In this document: positions 1 to 8,250 of the stretch, piece after piece
Layout of the letters: the number at the start of each line of letters is the position of its first letter
How positions within the stretch are numbered: position 1 is the first letter of the stretch
Source: Heyndrickxia sporothermodurans
GTDB lineage: Bacteria > Bacillota > Bacilli > Bacillales > Bacillaceae_C
Direction: 5' to 3'
DNA: 64,000 nucleotides
Assembly (NCBI GenBank): GCA_018333075.1
Contig: BORH01000019.1
Coordinates: 26,049-90,048 of the forward strand
Notes under the pieces: generated by a model
Told to the model about the DNA's origin: nothing
Database searches by the model: none
What the model saw: the letters and a program-made list of their open reading frames with translations, nothing else
Position numbers and translations under genes: made by a program

Positions 1-316
1 TATCCTTTAGTAAATAGCCATCCGTCCCTGCATCAAGAGCCGCCAAAAAGTATTCACTGTGTTCGTACATCGTTAGTATGAGCACCCTGCATGTCGGATG
101 GAGCTTCTTAATCTCACTTGTAATGTTAATCCCATTTTTTGTTGGTAGATTAATATCCATTAATACTACATCAGGTTTCTTCTCATTAATAAGATCAAGT
201 ACATCCTCTCCCGTTTCGGATTCACCGACTGAAACCATATCTTTCTCGAAATTTATTATTTTTTGGATACCTAATCTTACAACCGAATGATCATCCACAA
301 TCAACACCCTTATCAT
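1..316 (-). CDS. Response regulator, NarL/LuxR family (3' end outside window)
   Basis: The first 105 codons of a two-component response regulator run off the left edge. The receiver domain is clear: the acidic pair D8-D9 in LIVDDH, the phospho-acceptor D54 in VLMDINLP, T82 and the conserved lysine K104 in YLLKD. This receiver type normally precedes a LuxR-type DNA-binding domain, which would lie outside the window. The ATG start at 316 sits inside the last 26 bases of the sensor kinase gene, so the two are translationally coupled and almost certainly cognate. The output genes cannot be read from the window. Confidence 0.88.
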   Translation of the reverse strand, partial: MIRVLIVDDHSVVRLGIQKIINFEKDMVSVGESETGEDVLDLINEKKPDVVLMDINLPTKNGINITSEIKKLHPTCRVLILTMYEHSEYFLAALDAGTDGYLLKD

Positions 317-2093
317 CGTTTACACTCCCCTTATTTGGCACTTTTAGCATAATCAACGTTCCTTTATTTGGAGAACTATCAATCTCAAGTTCGGATTGTA
401 TGGATTCCGCCTGTTCCTGCATAGAAATCAAGCCGATATGGGGCTCCTTTTGTCCCTTTATAAGGGCTTCAAATAACGAGAACCCTCTTCCATCATCCTT
501 TATTTTTATAACTATCGCCTCTTCCTTGAAGAGAAGCTGGACATCAATTTTTCCGGCATTGGCATGCTTTATTATGTTTTGAATACTTTCTTGAAAGATG
601 TTATAGATTACCTTCTCTACATGAAAAGGCTGTCGTTCTAATCTTCCTTTTACCTTCACGGAGATGTTATGCGGATATTGTTTGTCCACCTGCGCCAATT
701 TTTGTTTTATCGCATCGATTAAACCTATATTCGCATTAGGATTCGGACGTAGTTCATAAATGGATTGCCTCAGCTCCCTTAAGGCCATGCGTAAATGGTC
801 AATTGTATGATGTATTACATCAACATGATTCCCTTGTTCACGTTGTCTAACTGAAAGTTCAAGCTCGAAAACTAATCCTGCCAATGATTGTGCCATCCCA
901 TCATGAATTTCTCGTGCAATTCGATTTCGTTCCTCAAGGATTAGGTTTTTCTCTTGTTCTATCTTTAACGACTGTGTTTTCAAAAGGCTTGCCATCTGAT
1001 TGGCAATTGCAGTTATAGAGCGAATCTCACCATCTGAAAAAGTGTCAATTCCTCCTTTTGCTACGATCATAAATCCAATATGTTCTCCTTCAAAGATAAT
1101 CGGAGAAACAAGGCATTGTTTCATCTCTCCTGCCATGGTAAATCCTAGTTTTCTTAATTCTTGGCTCACCAACAGTCTCTGTTCCTGAAAAGAGTCAGGT
1201 AGATTCCTAAGAATCTCTTCCTTGTATTTGACCTGCCCATCTCCAATCCAATACGTGTAGTACAATTCTTCCTTTATATAAAGAGCGTAGCCAGAACTCT
1301 TTAAAAATTGCTTTAGTAATCGCCTTATTCTTTTCTTGTCACTAGAAGGAAACATCTGGTTTAGCTCGGTTGATATGCTAACAAGTGATAAAAGTCGCCA
1401 CTTTTCTCCCCAAATTTTGGAGTATGATGAACTAATAATAGAAAGAATGGCAAGCGGCATAAAAAAGAATAAAGAAATTACATCCTTTTTCTCATCGTAC
1501 CCAAAAGCCCCAATTCCCTGAATAAGAATAAGGTAGAGCATCTCGATCACACACACAATCAATTCTCGAACACTCTTTTGCAGCCAAGCTTCCTTCGTAT
1601 AACTTTTTGGATAGATCAAGCATAATAAGTCGAATAGAAGGTTATTGCAGATATAAAAAACTGAAGTGAAAGCCACAATTTTTAAAATTTCTTTAAACTC
1701 GGAACTAATTAATTCGAGGTGTCCTAGCACAAATTCGGTACAATAATGAGCTGCGATAAAACAAATGGTTAACTGGGCAGCATTAAAAATGATCATTTTC
1801 CATCTTCTTTTCTGAAATACATACATCATCGTTAATGTAGCAAAAAATGTAGCTGTCGTAAGAGAAAGACTAAAATATTGATTCATCGTAAAAAGTAGTG
1901 AAAAGGTGAAGCTACTAGAGGTATTCCCTATTCTTGCAGGAAATAGCTCTAAGATAATCATGAAGAATAATAGAATTCCATAAACAAGCACATTATGAAT
2001 AGGGGAAATTGAAAAAAGAGAAGAAAGAAAAAGACCAAATCCGGTCAGGCTAACGATAATGAAATAAATATTTCCAAATGTTTGTCTAATCAT
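291..2093 (-). CDS. Sensor histidine kinase, HisKA_3 (NarX/DesK-like) type
   Basis: Membrane sensor kinase that should phosphorylate the overlapping response regulator. Counting from the longest frame (ATG at 2120, 609 aa), about seven hydrophobic segments fill residues 10-235. A GAF-like domain follows at about 245-385. The dimerisation/phosphotransfer motif AREIHDGMAQS has the phospho-histidine H406. An HATPase_c domain follows with an N-box-like stretch near 510-518, DDGRGF at 542-547 and the HIGLISMQE motif at 561. I chose the ATG at 2093 (600 aa) because AGGTGG lies upstream of it, whereas the ATG at 2120 has no visible ribosome binding site; the choice is not certain. The signal sensed is unknown. 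Confidence 0.85.
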   Translation of the reverse strand: MIRQTFGNIYFIIVSLTGFGLFLSSLFSISPIHNVLVYGILLFFMIILELFPARIGNTSSSFTFSLLFTMNQYFSLSLTTATFFATLTMMYVFQKRRWKMIIFNAAQLTICFIAAHYCTEFVLGHLELISSEFKEILKIVAFTSVFYICNNLLFDLLCLIYPKSYTKEAWLQKSVRELIVCVIEMLYLILIQGIGAFGYDEKKDVISLFFFMPLAILSIISSSYSKIWGEKWRLLSLVSISTELNQMFPSSDKKRIRRLLKQFLKSSGYALYIKEELYYTYWIGDGQVKYKEEILRNLPDSFQEQRLLVSQELRKLGFTMAGEMKQCLVSPIIFEGEHIGFMIVAKGGIDTFSDGEIRSITAIANQMASLLKTQSLKIEQEKNLILEERNRIAREIHDGMAQSLAGLVFELELSVRQREQGNHVDVIHHTIDHLRMALRELRQSIYELRPNPNANIGLIDAIKQKLAQVDKQYPHNISVKVKGRLERQPFHVEKVIYNIFQESIQNIIKHANAGKIDVQLLFKEEAIVIKIKDDGRGFSLFEALIKGQKEPHIGLISMQEQAESIQSELEIDSSPNKGTLIMLKVPNKGSVNDDKGVDCG

Positions 2094-2510
2094 TGTGTCT
2101 ATCCCGCACCACCTAACCATTGTAATTAGAGGAATTATATAAAAAAACCGGAAAAAGCAAAATAGGAAATTCCTACTAGCTTATCCCGGTACGTCCATTT
2201 TGCATGAACATACTATAAGCATAATCAATTTGGATATTGAAATAAATGGAACTGAGGGTTTATTTTATTAGTACTTTTGATATAGCTACGGGGTTTTAAT
2301 ATAAAGATGGAAGAGTAAGGTTGATATGTAGAGGTTGTTCAAAATTACTTACAAGTTCATAAGTTTTTGCAACAATAATAAAAGCTCCTACTAATATTAT
2401 AAAATAGTATGAGCTCCTTTATCTTTCTCTCTTTTCTAATCAATCATAATTGCATAAACTTAACGGGTTAACAGATAGTAAAGGTTTTAACATCAGTTGG
2501 ATAGTAGCAG
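2094..2510. other. Intergenic region, no gene seen
   Basis: About 400 AT-rich bases upstream of the sensor kinase and downstream of the DUF5412-like gene. Apart from the candidate terminator at 2383-2415 I see no coding frame with a ribosome binding site and no recognisable RNA. Confidence 0.5.
2383..2415 (-). terminator. Candidate Rho-independent terminator
   Basis: Arms 2383-2393 and 2405-2415 (AGCTCCTACTA against TAGTATGAGCT) pair over 11 positions with one mismatch and an 11-nt loop. On the minus strand the hairpin is followed by TTTTATTATT. It would end transcription of the DUF5412-like gene about 100 bases downstream of its stop. Confidence 0.5.
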
Positions 2511-3035
2511 TCAATCAGAATAGGTTTCTCCTTTTTGTAAGTCTAATATATGATTATTGATCGAAACCGTATAATTGTTATTCCATTCCACAACTACATG
2601 ATCCATTCTAAATTTACGATAGATTATTTTCTTAAACCAAAGTGGTCCATCTAATTCCCCTTTTACTCCTAACGACGAGGCTGATCCACCATCAATAAGA
2701 TATAGCTTAATGGTATATTTTTTATCAGGAGATTGTGTTGTTTGCATCAGATCTTCTGAAATCATAAATAAACGAAAGACCCCTAAAAAAAGAATAAATG
2801 AAAGTAGAGCCATAGTAATTACGGTAAACCAGCTTCTAAATCGTGCTGACCAAGTCGATTGATCCTTAATGCCGATAATCCCTAGGATAAAAGTGTAAAC
2901 AGTGCAGATAAAAAGAATATAAGCCGGAGGTGCAATTGACCAAGTATGATAGAAGGTTGAATACATAGCACTTAAGGAAAGAAGCAAAAAAAATAAGCAC
3001 ATAATAAATGACCATATATTAGATCTTCTTGTCAA
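2511..3035 (-). CDS. DUF5412-like membrane protein
   Basis: A 174-residue protein with three or so hydrophobic helices (about 8-27, 36-57 and 68-92) followed by a soluble domain. That domain carries SPDKKYTIKLYLIDGG, a glycine/serine-rich turn, and a C-terminal WNNNYTVSINNHILDL strand pair. This pattern (SPDxKYTI...GG...V.WxxNxTVxINxHxLDL) is what I know from small Bacillus proteins of the DUF5412 family, whose function is unknown. The TTG start at 3035 is supported by AGGAGATGAGG just upstream. It stands alone with its own candidate terminator. Confidence 0.6.
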   Translation of the reverse strand: MTRRSNIWSFIMCLFFLLLSLSAMYSTFYHTWSIAPPAYILFICTVYTFILGIIGIKDQSTWSARFRSWFTVITMALLSFILFLGVFRLFMISEDLMQTTQSPDKKYTIKLYLIDGGSASSLGVKGELDGPLWFKKIIYRKFRMDHVVVEWNNNYTVSINNHILDLQKGETYSD

Positions 3036-3186
3036 AAAACCTCATCTCCTAATCTGATAACCTATTCTAGGTTACTACACATTTTCATAATAAACTGTCT
3101 TCATTATACAAAATTTTTCCTTTTTCATTAAGTAGTTTTTTCCACTGCTCGACATTTATTAAGAAAAAAGTTGGAACAACACTTTG

Positions 3187-3246
3187 TTTGCCGAAGCATC
3201 ACTTCTTTTGTCAAATGCGAAGGAGTTCTTTAGGAGAAGAGAGAAT
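3187..3246 (+). promoter_or_regulatory. Two Spo0A boxes and a sigma-H promoter in front of racA
   Basis: TTTGTCAAA at 3207-3215 matches the Spo0A box consensus TTTGTCRAA exactly, and TTTGCCGAA at 3187-3195 has one mismatch; their centres are 20 bp apart, on the same face of the helix. Immediately downstream is a sigma-H promoter: -35 GAAGGAGTT (3219-3227), a 12-bp spacer and -10 AGAGAAT (3240-3246), fitting RnAGGAwWW-N11/12-RnnGAAT. The proximal box lies directly upstream of the -35, as for a Spo0A-activated promoter. This fits the known sporulation control of B. subtilis racA. Confidence 0.75.
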
Positions 3247-3271
3247 ACTGTTGTTAAAAGGAGGGAGTCAT

Positions 3272-3763
3272 ATGAATACGACTAGTGTTGCGAAATTACT
3301 TGGAGTTTCTCAGAGTACCATTCAACGCTGGATTAAACAGCTTGACCTTGACATGGAACGGAATGAACTTGGACATTATCATTTTAATGATAACGATATC
3401 TCAATTTTGAAAGAAATTCAGGAGCAAATTCAAAATGGCAAACTACTTCAAGAGGTAGTCATTACAGATAAAAAGGTGCGAAAAGGAAAAGTAACGACGA
3501 CTCAATCAAATCCCCTACTTAAAAGAATCGAACAATTGGAACGACAATTAGGATACAAGGCCGATAACGTAGTCTCCTATCAATTATTATCCCATCGGAG
3601 AGAACTCGAGGATCTAGAAAAAGAAGTCCACCGACTACATTTGAAAATCGAACAATTAGAGGAAAAATTAACAGAAAATCAATTACCTTTTAGTACGCAG
3701 CAAAAAAAGGAGCCATTTCAAGAAAAAAAGAAAAATCTATTTAAATTATTATTTAACTTCTAG
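3272..3763 (+). CDS. racA: Polar chromosome segregation protein RacA
   Basis: Sporulation protein of 163 residues that, in B. subtilis, binds origin-proximal DNA and tethers it to DivIVA at the cell pole to stretch the chromosome into the axial filament. Residues 1-50 form a MerR-like winged HTH (VAKLLGVSQSTIQRWIKQL, then RNELGHYHF). A linker leads to a coiled coil at about 82-135 containing KADNVVSYQLLSHRRELEDL, close to the B. subtilis protein as I remember it. The tail is basic then hydrophobic. I chose the ATG at 3272 because AAGGAGGG precedes it, rather than an in-frame start at 3188. The Spo0A/sigma-H promoter upstream independently supports the call. Confidence 0.83.
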   Translation: MNTTSVAKLLGVSQSTIQRWIKQLDLDMERNELGHYHFNDNDISILKEIQEQIQNGKLLQEVVITDKKVRKGKVTTTQSNPLLKRIEQLERQLGYKADNVVSYQLLSHRRELEDLEKEVHRLHLKIEQLEEKLTENQLPFSTQQKKEPFQEKKKNLFKLLFNF

Positions 3764-3785
3764 CACCTTGGGTGTTATTTTTTTT
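3762..3785 (+). terminator. racA terminator
   Basis: AGCACC (3762-3767), a 3-nt loop and GGTGTT (3771-3776) form a short stem followed by a run of eight T at 3778-3785. It overlaps the racA stop region and leads straight into repeat array A. Confidence 0.55.
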
Positions 3786-4303
3786 GTGGAATTTTTGCAG
3801 GTTTCGTTTTCAGTGGTGCATATTCGCTTTTTTGTGGAGCATCTTTTTCTGTTTGTGACTCATTCTTTTATGTTTGTGACGCATAGATTTTATTTTATGG
3901 ACCATGATTTTCTATTTGCGACTCATTCTCTTTTTGGCAGAGCATCTTTTTCTATTTGTGGATCATTCTTTTCCGTTTGGGACGTATAGATTTTATTTTG
4001 TGGACCATGATTTTCTATTTGCGACCCATTCTCTTTTTGGGGGATCATCTCTTTTCATTTGTGGATCATTTTTTTCTGTTTGTGACTCATAGATATTATT
4101 TTGTGTATCATGCTTTTCGATTTGCGACTCACTCTCTTTTTGGGGGGAGCATCTCTTTTCATTTGTGGAGCATCTTTTTCTGTTTGTGACTCATTGTTTC
4201 TATTTTGTGGATCATGATTTTCAATTTGCGACCCATTCTCTTTTTTTGGGAGCATCTTTTTCTATTTGTGGACCATACTTTTCGATTTGCAACCCACCCA
4301 CTT
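3776..4303. repeat. Repeat array A: ~21-bp degenerate direct repeats, GTGGATCAT core
   Basis: The convergent gap between racA and htpG is filled by about 23 head-to-tail units of 20-22 bp. Each has a T-rich half and then a core such as TTTGTGGATCAT, TTTGTGACTCAT, TTTGCGACCCAT or GGGAGCATC. A higher-order period is visible: the AGATTTTATTTTGTGGACCAT-type unit recurs at 3885, 3988, 4091 and (diverged) 4195, that is every 103-104 bp or five units. Short open frames occur on both strands, but unit length varies and breaks the frames, and none has a convincing ribosome binding site, so I treat it as non-coding. Confidence 0.85.
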
Positions 4304-4321
4304 ATTTTTACAAAATCACAG

Positions 4322-4353
4322 AAAAAAGCGTTACTCCTACTCAGGAATAACGC
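4322..4353 (-). terminator. htpG terminator
   Basis: GCGTTATTCC and GGAGTAACGC (minus strand) pair with one mismatch around a short loop and are followed by TTTTTTC. The hairpin starts 12 bases after the htpG stop and separates htpG from array A. Confidence 0.75.
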
Positions 4354-4364
4354 GGTCAAACTAC

Positions 4365-6242
4365 TTACACCATTACTTTACAAATGTCATTTGTAAATTC
4401 GACAGGGTCTTGGATTGGTAGACCTTCAATTAATAGTGCTTGGTTGTATAGTAAGTTGGTGTATAGTTTTACTTTATCTTTGTCTTGTTCAAATGCCGCT
4501 TTTAATGATTGGAATACTTCGTGGTTGGCATTTACTTCTAGGATTTTGTCTGCTTTTACGTTTTGGTTGTTTGGCATCGCGTTTAGTACCTTTTCCATTT
4601 CAATGGATACTTCGCCATCAGCTGTTAGGCAGACAGGGTGTGTTTTTAAGCGTTTTGATACTTTTACTGCTTTTACTTTGTCCGCTAACGCTTCTTTCAT
4701 GAATTCTAGAAGGTCTTTGTTTTCCTTCTCTTCTGATTCTGTTTGTTTTTCGCTTTCTTCTTCAATGCCTAAGTCGCCGCTTGAAACGGATTTGAATTCT
4801 TTTTCTTTGTAGTTCATTATCATTTTGATCGCGAATTCGTCTACATCATCAGTGAAGTATAAGATTTCATAGCCTTTATCTGCTACTAATTCCGTTTGTG
4901 GAAGCTTATCAATTCTTTCGTTTGTTTCGCCTGTTGCATAGTAAATATACTTTTGATCCTCTGGCATTCTTGAAACATATTCATCTAAAGTAACTAGTTT
5001 TTTCTCTTTGGATGAATAGAACATTAATAAGTCTTGGAGTACATCCTTATCTTGTCCAAAATTATTATAAATGCCGAATTTCAGTTGTCTGCCGAAGGAT
5101 TGGTAGAAGGCTTCATATTTTTCACGATCATCTTTTAATAAGCTTTCAAGCTCTCGTTTGATTTTGCTTTTAATATTTTTCGCAATGAATTTCAATTGCT
5201 TGTCTTGCTGTAAAATTTCACGAGAAATGTTTAAAGATAAGTCTTCTGAGTCGACCATTCCTTTAACAAAACCGAAATAATCTGGAAGAAGATCGGAGCA
5301 TTTTTCCATGATTAAAACGCCATTAGAGTATAACTCTAATCCTTTTTCAAATTCCTTAGAATAGTAATCAAATGGAACTTTTTCAGGAATATATAGGATG
5401 GCATTGTATCTTACCGTTCCATCAACTTTAATATGGATATGCTTCACTGGTTTATCAAAGCCGTAATGTTTTTCTTGATAGAAGTTTTCATAATCCTCTG
5501 GAGTGAGCTCACTTTTATTCTTTCTCCAAATTGGAACCATACTATTAATGGTTTGTTCCTCTTTATATTGCTCAAATTCATTTTCGCTTCCTTCTTTAGG
5601 ACGGCTTTCTGTTACATCCATTTTAATTGGGTAACGGATGAAGTCAGAGTACTTTTTGATGATTGATTTAAGACGATATTCTTCTAGATACTCGTCAAAT
5701 TGCTCATCTTCGGTATTTTCTTTAATTTTTAACGTAATTTCTGTACCAATCGAGTCTTTTTCACATGGTTCAATTTTGTAGCCATCTGCACCTGTAGACT
5801 CCCATTTATATGCTTCATCACTGCCTAATGCTTTACTGATCACTGTTACTTCGTCTGCAACCATGAAAGCGGAATAGAAGCCGACACCAAATTGACCGAT
5901 AATGTCATGTCCATCCTTTAATTCATTTTCGTTTTTAAAGGCTAATGAACCGCTCTTCGCAATTGTTCCTAAATTATTTTCAAGCTCTTCCTTTGTCATA
6001 CCGATTCCAGTATCGGTAATTGTCAATGTACGATTGTCCTTATCTGCTGTAATTTTTACAAAATAGCTGTCTTTATCAAAGTTTAAACTGTCATCTGTTA
6101 AAGCTTTATAATAGATTTTATCGATTGCATCACTTGCATTTGAAATTAACTCTCGTAAAAAAATCTCTTTTTGAGAATAAATGGAGTTAATCATCATTTC
6201 TAAAAGCCTTTTGGATTCTGCTTTAAATTGCTTCTTTGCCAT
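4365..6242 (-). CDS. htpG: Molecular chaperone HtpG (Hsp90)
   Basis: Full-length bacterial Hsp90, 625 aa, a cytosolic ATP-dependent chaperone dimer. The N-terminal GHKL ATPase shows [10 protein letters not shown] (E31, N35, D38), DTGIGM at 77-82 and [11 protein letters not shown] at 116-126. The middle domain contains [11 protein letters not shown] and the C-terminal dimerisation domain completes the protein. The ATG at 6242 has GGGAG about 12 bases upstream, rather far. Regulation is visible: a sigma-A promoter with a perfect CIRCE element between promoter and start. B. subtilis htpG is not under HrcA, so control here appears to differ. Confidence 0.95.
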   Translation of the reverse strand: MAKKQFKAESKRLLEMMINSIYSQKEIFLRELISNASDAIDKIYYKALTDDSLNFDKDSYFVKITADKDNRTLTITDTGIGMTKEELENNLGTIAKSGSLAFKNENELKDGHDIIGQFGVGFYSAFMVADEVTVISKALGSDEAYKWESTGADGYKIEPCEKDSIGTEITLKIKENTEDEQFDEYLEEYRLKSIIKKYSDFIRYPIKMDVTESRPKEGSENEFEQYKEEQTINSMVPIWRKNKSELTPEDYENFYQEKHYGFDKPVKHIHIKVDGTVRYNAILYIPEKVPFDYYSKEFEKGLELYSNGVLIMEKCSDLLPDYFGFVKGMVDSEDLSLNISREILQQDKQLKFIAKNIKSKIKRELESLLKDDREKYEAFYQSFGRQLKFGIYNNFGQDKDVLQDLLMFYSSKEKKLVTLDEYVSRMPEDQKYIYYATGETNERIDKLPQTELVADKGYEILYFTDDVDEFAIKMIMNYKEKEFKSVSSGDLGIEEESEKQTESEEKENKDLLEFMKEALADKVKAVKVSKRLKTHPVCLTADGEVSIEMEKVLNAMPNNQNVKADKILEVNANHEVFQSLKAAFEQDKDKVKLYTNLLYNQALLIEGLPIQDPVEFTNDICKVMV

Positions 6243-6282
6243 TATGATTGATATCTCCCTTCAAAATAATCTTATGTATATT

Positions 6283-6309
6283 TTAGCACTCTAACCTAAA
6301 GAGTGCTAA
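6283..6309. promoter_or_regulatory. CIRCE operator (HrcA site)
   Basis: TTAGCACTC (6283-6291), a 9-base spacer (6292-6300) and GAGTGCTAA (6301-6309): an exact match to the CIRCE inverted repeat. It sits just downstream of the htpG -10 box, where HrcA would block initiation or clearance. HrcA itself is not in the window. Confidence 0.93.
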
Positions 6310-6317
6310 TCATTATT

Positions 6318-6346
6318 TTAATAACATAGAATAAAAATTGTGTCAA
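6318..6346 (-). promoter_or_regulatory. htpG sigma-A promoter
   Basis: On the minus strand a perfect -35 TTGACA (6341-6346), a 17-bp spacer and a -10 TATTAA (6318-6323). Transcription would begin around the CIRCE element. Confidence 0.75.
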
Positions 6347-6356
6347 CCAGATCGAT

Positions 6357-6376
6357 TTAATCAAACGTTTGTTTAA
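6357..6376. promoter_or_regulatory. Palindromic operator-like site, copy 1
   Basis: TTAATCAAACGTTTGTTTAA is an 18/20 match to the perfect palindrome 57 bp further right. It lies just upstream of the htpG -35 box on the divergent side. The size and symmetry suit a TetR-type dimer, but I do not recognise the regulator. Confidence 0.5.
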
Positions 6377-6413
6377 ACAAGCATTCACCCTGTCCTATAG
6401 CGGTTTATCTTAT

Positions 6414-6433
6414 TTAATCAAACGTTTGATTAA
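6414..6433. promoter_or_regulatory. Palindromic operator-like site, copy 2 (perfect)
   Basis: TTAATCAAACGTTTGATTAA is a perfect 20-bp palindrome about 60 bp upstream of the GNAT-cupin-paiB cluster. With copy 1 it forms a pair in the divergent control region. It has no T-tract typical of a terminator, so an operator is the better reading. Confidence 0.55.
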
Positions 6434-6494
6434 TTCCAATTAGAAGGAAAAAGAGTGTTACTCCCCGAATACTTTTACACAGGGAGTGATTGCA

Positions 6495-6989
6495 TTGAAA
6501 ATTAGATCGATTCAGCTATCAGATGCTGAAAGCTTTGTTCACCTATTAACAGAAATTGATGATTCAGGGTTTATGCTTTTTGAGCCAGGTGAACGAGTGA
6601 CGAATAAAGAGAAGGAAGAAAAACGGATTGCCCGTTTTTTAGAGGATGGGCGCTCAACCATTCTAGTAGCTGTAGCTGATGAACAGCTGATAGGATATCT
6701 GATTGCAATTGGTGGATCTGTCAATCGAAAGAAGCATTCAGCTTATCTCGTATTGGGGGTTTCAGAGAAATATCGCGGGAAAGGTGTAGCCTCCCAGTTA
6801 TTTAATGAACTCTTCAAATGGGCAAAAGAAAAAGAGTTTACGAGATTAGAGCTGACCGTTATTAAGGAGAATGAGAAAGCCTTCCAGCTTTATCGAAAAA
6901 TGGGCTTCGTCCTTGAAGGAGAAAAGGTTCATTCCTTAATTATAGATGAAAAGCCAGTCAATGAATATTATCTTTATAAACTGATATAA
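6495..6989 (+). CDS. GNAT family N-acetyltransferase
   Basis: 164-residue acetyltransferase with the complete GNAT fold. Acetyl-CoA-binding motif A is LGVSEKYRGKGVASQL at about 87-102, and the C-terminal KAFQLYRKMGF signature lies near 128-138. It should transfer an acetyl group from acetyl-CoA to an unknown amine in the cytosol. The TTG at 6495 is chosen because AGGGAG (6481-6486) is 8 bases upstream; a GTG at 6486 overlaps that ribosome binding site. It is the first gene of a plus-strand cluster with a cupin and a PaiB-like protein, downstream of two palindromes. It need not be PaiA. Confidence 0.82.
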   Translation: MKIRSIQLSDAESFVHLLTEIDDSGFMLFEPGERVTNKEKEEKRIARFLEDGRSTILVAVADEQLIGYLIAIGGSVNRKKHSAYLVLGVSEKYRGKGVASQLFNELFKWAKEKEFTRLELTVIKENEKAFQLYRKMGFVLEGEKVHSLIIDEKPVNEYYLYKLI

Positions 6990-7004
6990 GAAAGAGGAAA
7001 CATC

Positions 7005-7343
7005 ATGAAAAAAGAAAGTCAATTAGAAGTGATTAATTTAAAAGAGTTAATCAAAGATCAAACAGACTATACGAATTTTATTGTTAGTAAGATAAATGAC
7101 CATGCTCTTCGCATCGCCGTAATTAACGGTGAATTTCATTGGCATAAGCATGAGGATTGTGATGAATTATTTTACGTATTAGAGGGAGAGCTATTTATTG
7201 ATTTGGAAAATGATCGAACGGTTTCATTAAAGCCTGGAGAAATCTTTACTGTCCCTGCTAATACGATGCATCGAACACGCTCGAATGAAAGAACAGTAAA
7301 TTTATGCTTTGAAAAGGCAAGTAATGACATAAATGGAAACTAA
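7005..7343 (+). CDS. Cupin-domain protein
   Basis: Single-domain cupin of 112 residues. The first cupin motif is [10 protein letters not shown] (candidate metal ligands H47, H49 and E54) and the second is [13 protein letters not shown] with H89, so a bound divalent metal is expected. Small cupins of this type are isomerases, dioxygenases or sensors; the substrate cannot be told. The start at 7005 follows AAAGAGGAAACATC. It lies 15 bases after the GNAT gene and 41 before the paiB-like gene, so the three are likely co-transcribed. Confidence 0.8.
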   Translation: MKKESQLEVINLKELIKDQTDYTNFIVSKINDHALRIAVINGEFHWHKHEDCDELFYVLEGELFIDLENDRTVSLKPGEIFTVPANTMHRTRSNERTVNLCFEKASNDINGN

Positions 7344-7384
7344 GAATAATAGACATAATCCTTAATAAAGAAAGGAGGATCCTA

Positions 7385-7990
7385 TTGTTTATTCCGAAGC
7401 ACTTTAAGATTGAAGATAAAGAGCTCATCTACAATATTATGGAGGAAAATAGCTTTGCAGCTCTATTTTCCATACACAATGAGCGACCCTATGCAACCCA
7501 TCTTCCCCTCACATTAGATCGGGAAAAGGGAGAATTGTATGGTCATATTGCACGTACCAATGGACAGTGGAAGGACATTATGAACCAAGATGTGCTAATT
7601 ATTTTCCAAGGTCCCCATTGCTATATTTCACCGAGCTGGTATGAAACCGATAAAGCTGTCCCAACATGGAATTATGTCGCCGTTCATGTATATGGCCATG
7701 TAGAAATTGTAGATGACGAGCAGGAAGTATATGATTCATTGAATGATCTAGTGAATAAATATGAAATGCCTAATAGCCCCTATCAATTATCAAAGGTCGA
7801 TTCTCGATATATTAAAGGCTTAAGCAAAGGCATCGTCGGCTTTAAAATTACCATTACTCACATGGAAGGAAAAGCTAAACTTAGTCAAAATCATCCGGTT
7901 GAACGGCAAAAGCTAGTCATTCAACATTTGAAACAACTAGGTGAGGACCAAAAAAATATTGCGAGGCTGATGGAAGCCAATATAAAATGA
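7385..7990 (+). CDS. paiB: PaiB-like FMN-binding negative transcriptional regulator
   Basis: 201 residues with the PaiB/split-barrel pattern: MFIPKHFKI at the N-terminus, [35 protein letters not shown], and [10 protein letters not shown] followed by [17 protein letters not shown]. In B. subtilis PaiB works with the acetyltransferase PaiA and affects protease and sporulation genes. Here the acetyltransferase is two genes upstream and is not clearly PaiA. The TTG start at 7385 is fixed by AAAGGAGG six bases before it. Confidence 0.82.
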   Translation: MFIPKHFKIEDKELIYNIMEENSFAALFSIHNERPYATHLPLTLDREKGELYGHIARTNGQWKDIMNQDVLIIFQGPHCYISPSWYETDKAVPTWNYVAVHVYGHVEIVDDEQEVYDSLNDLVNKYEMPNSPYQLSKVDSRYIKGLSKGIVGFKITITHMEGKAKLSQNHPVERQKLVIQHLKQLGEDQKNIARLMEANIK

Positions 7991-8169
7991 AAAAGGTACT
8001 AAATTTTTTATTTTGGATATCATTATTATTTTGTATAGGAATAACTATTTTTAGTTTTAAAGCTACAGATTTTTTACCTGACCAATTTAAAATACTTACT
8101 GCAATAGCATATTTAATATTTATCGTTTTATCTATAATCAGATTAAACTTAAACAAAGAGGATCATTAA
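7987..8169 (+). CDS. Small membrane protein, unknown function
   Basis: 60 residues with two predicted transmembrane helices (about 4-22 and 34-53) and a charged C-terminus ending LNLNKEDH. Its ATG overlaps the paiB-like stop in an ATGA, which suggests translational coupling; the independent ribosome binding site is weak. The stop lies inside the left arm of the following terminator. I do not recognise the family. Confidence 0.5.
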   Translation: MKKVLNFLFWISLLFCIGITIFSFKATDFLPDQFKILTAIAYLIFIVLSIIRLNLNKEDH

Positions 8170-8208
8170 AGGAGAAGGAAATTCCCATCTGCCTTAATGA
8201 TCCTCTTT
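8155..8208. terminator. Bidirectional terminator
   Basis: AAAGAGGATCATTAA (8155-8169) and its exact complement TTAATGATCCTCTTT (8194-8208) form a 15-bp stem with a 24-nt loop, between the convergent ends of the GNAT-cupin-paiB cluster and the amidase gene. Confidence 0.75.
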
Positions 8209-8250
8209 CTATTGGATTGATGAAATAGACTAGTTTTCTATTGAATCATT

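Noticed and set aside
3776-4303. CRISPR array
   Set aside because: Units are head to tail and all about 21 bp with degenerate sequence; there is no alternation of identical repeats with unique spacers and no cas gene in the window. The same holds for the other four arrays.
3768-4396. Overlapping open frames of 60-77 codons on both strands of array A
   Set aside because: They are read from the same 21-bp units in different frames, shift frame when unit length changes, and have no ribosome binding sites.
4365-6242. Plus-strand frames antisense to htpG (for example 4384-4812)
   Set aside because: Antisense shadows of a highly conserved gene with no initiation signals.
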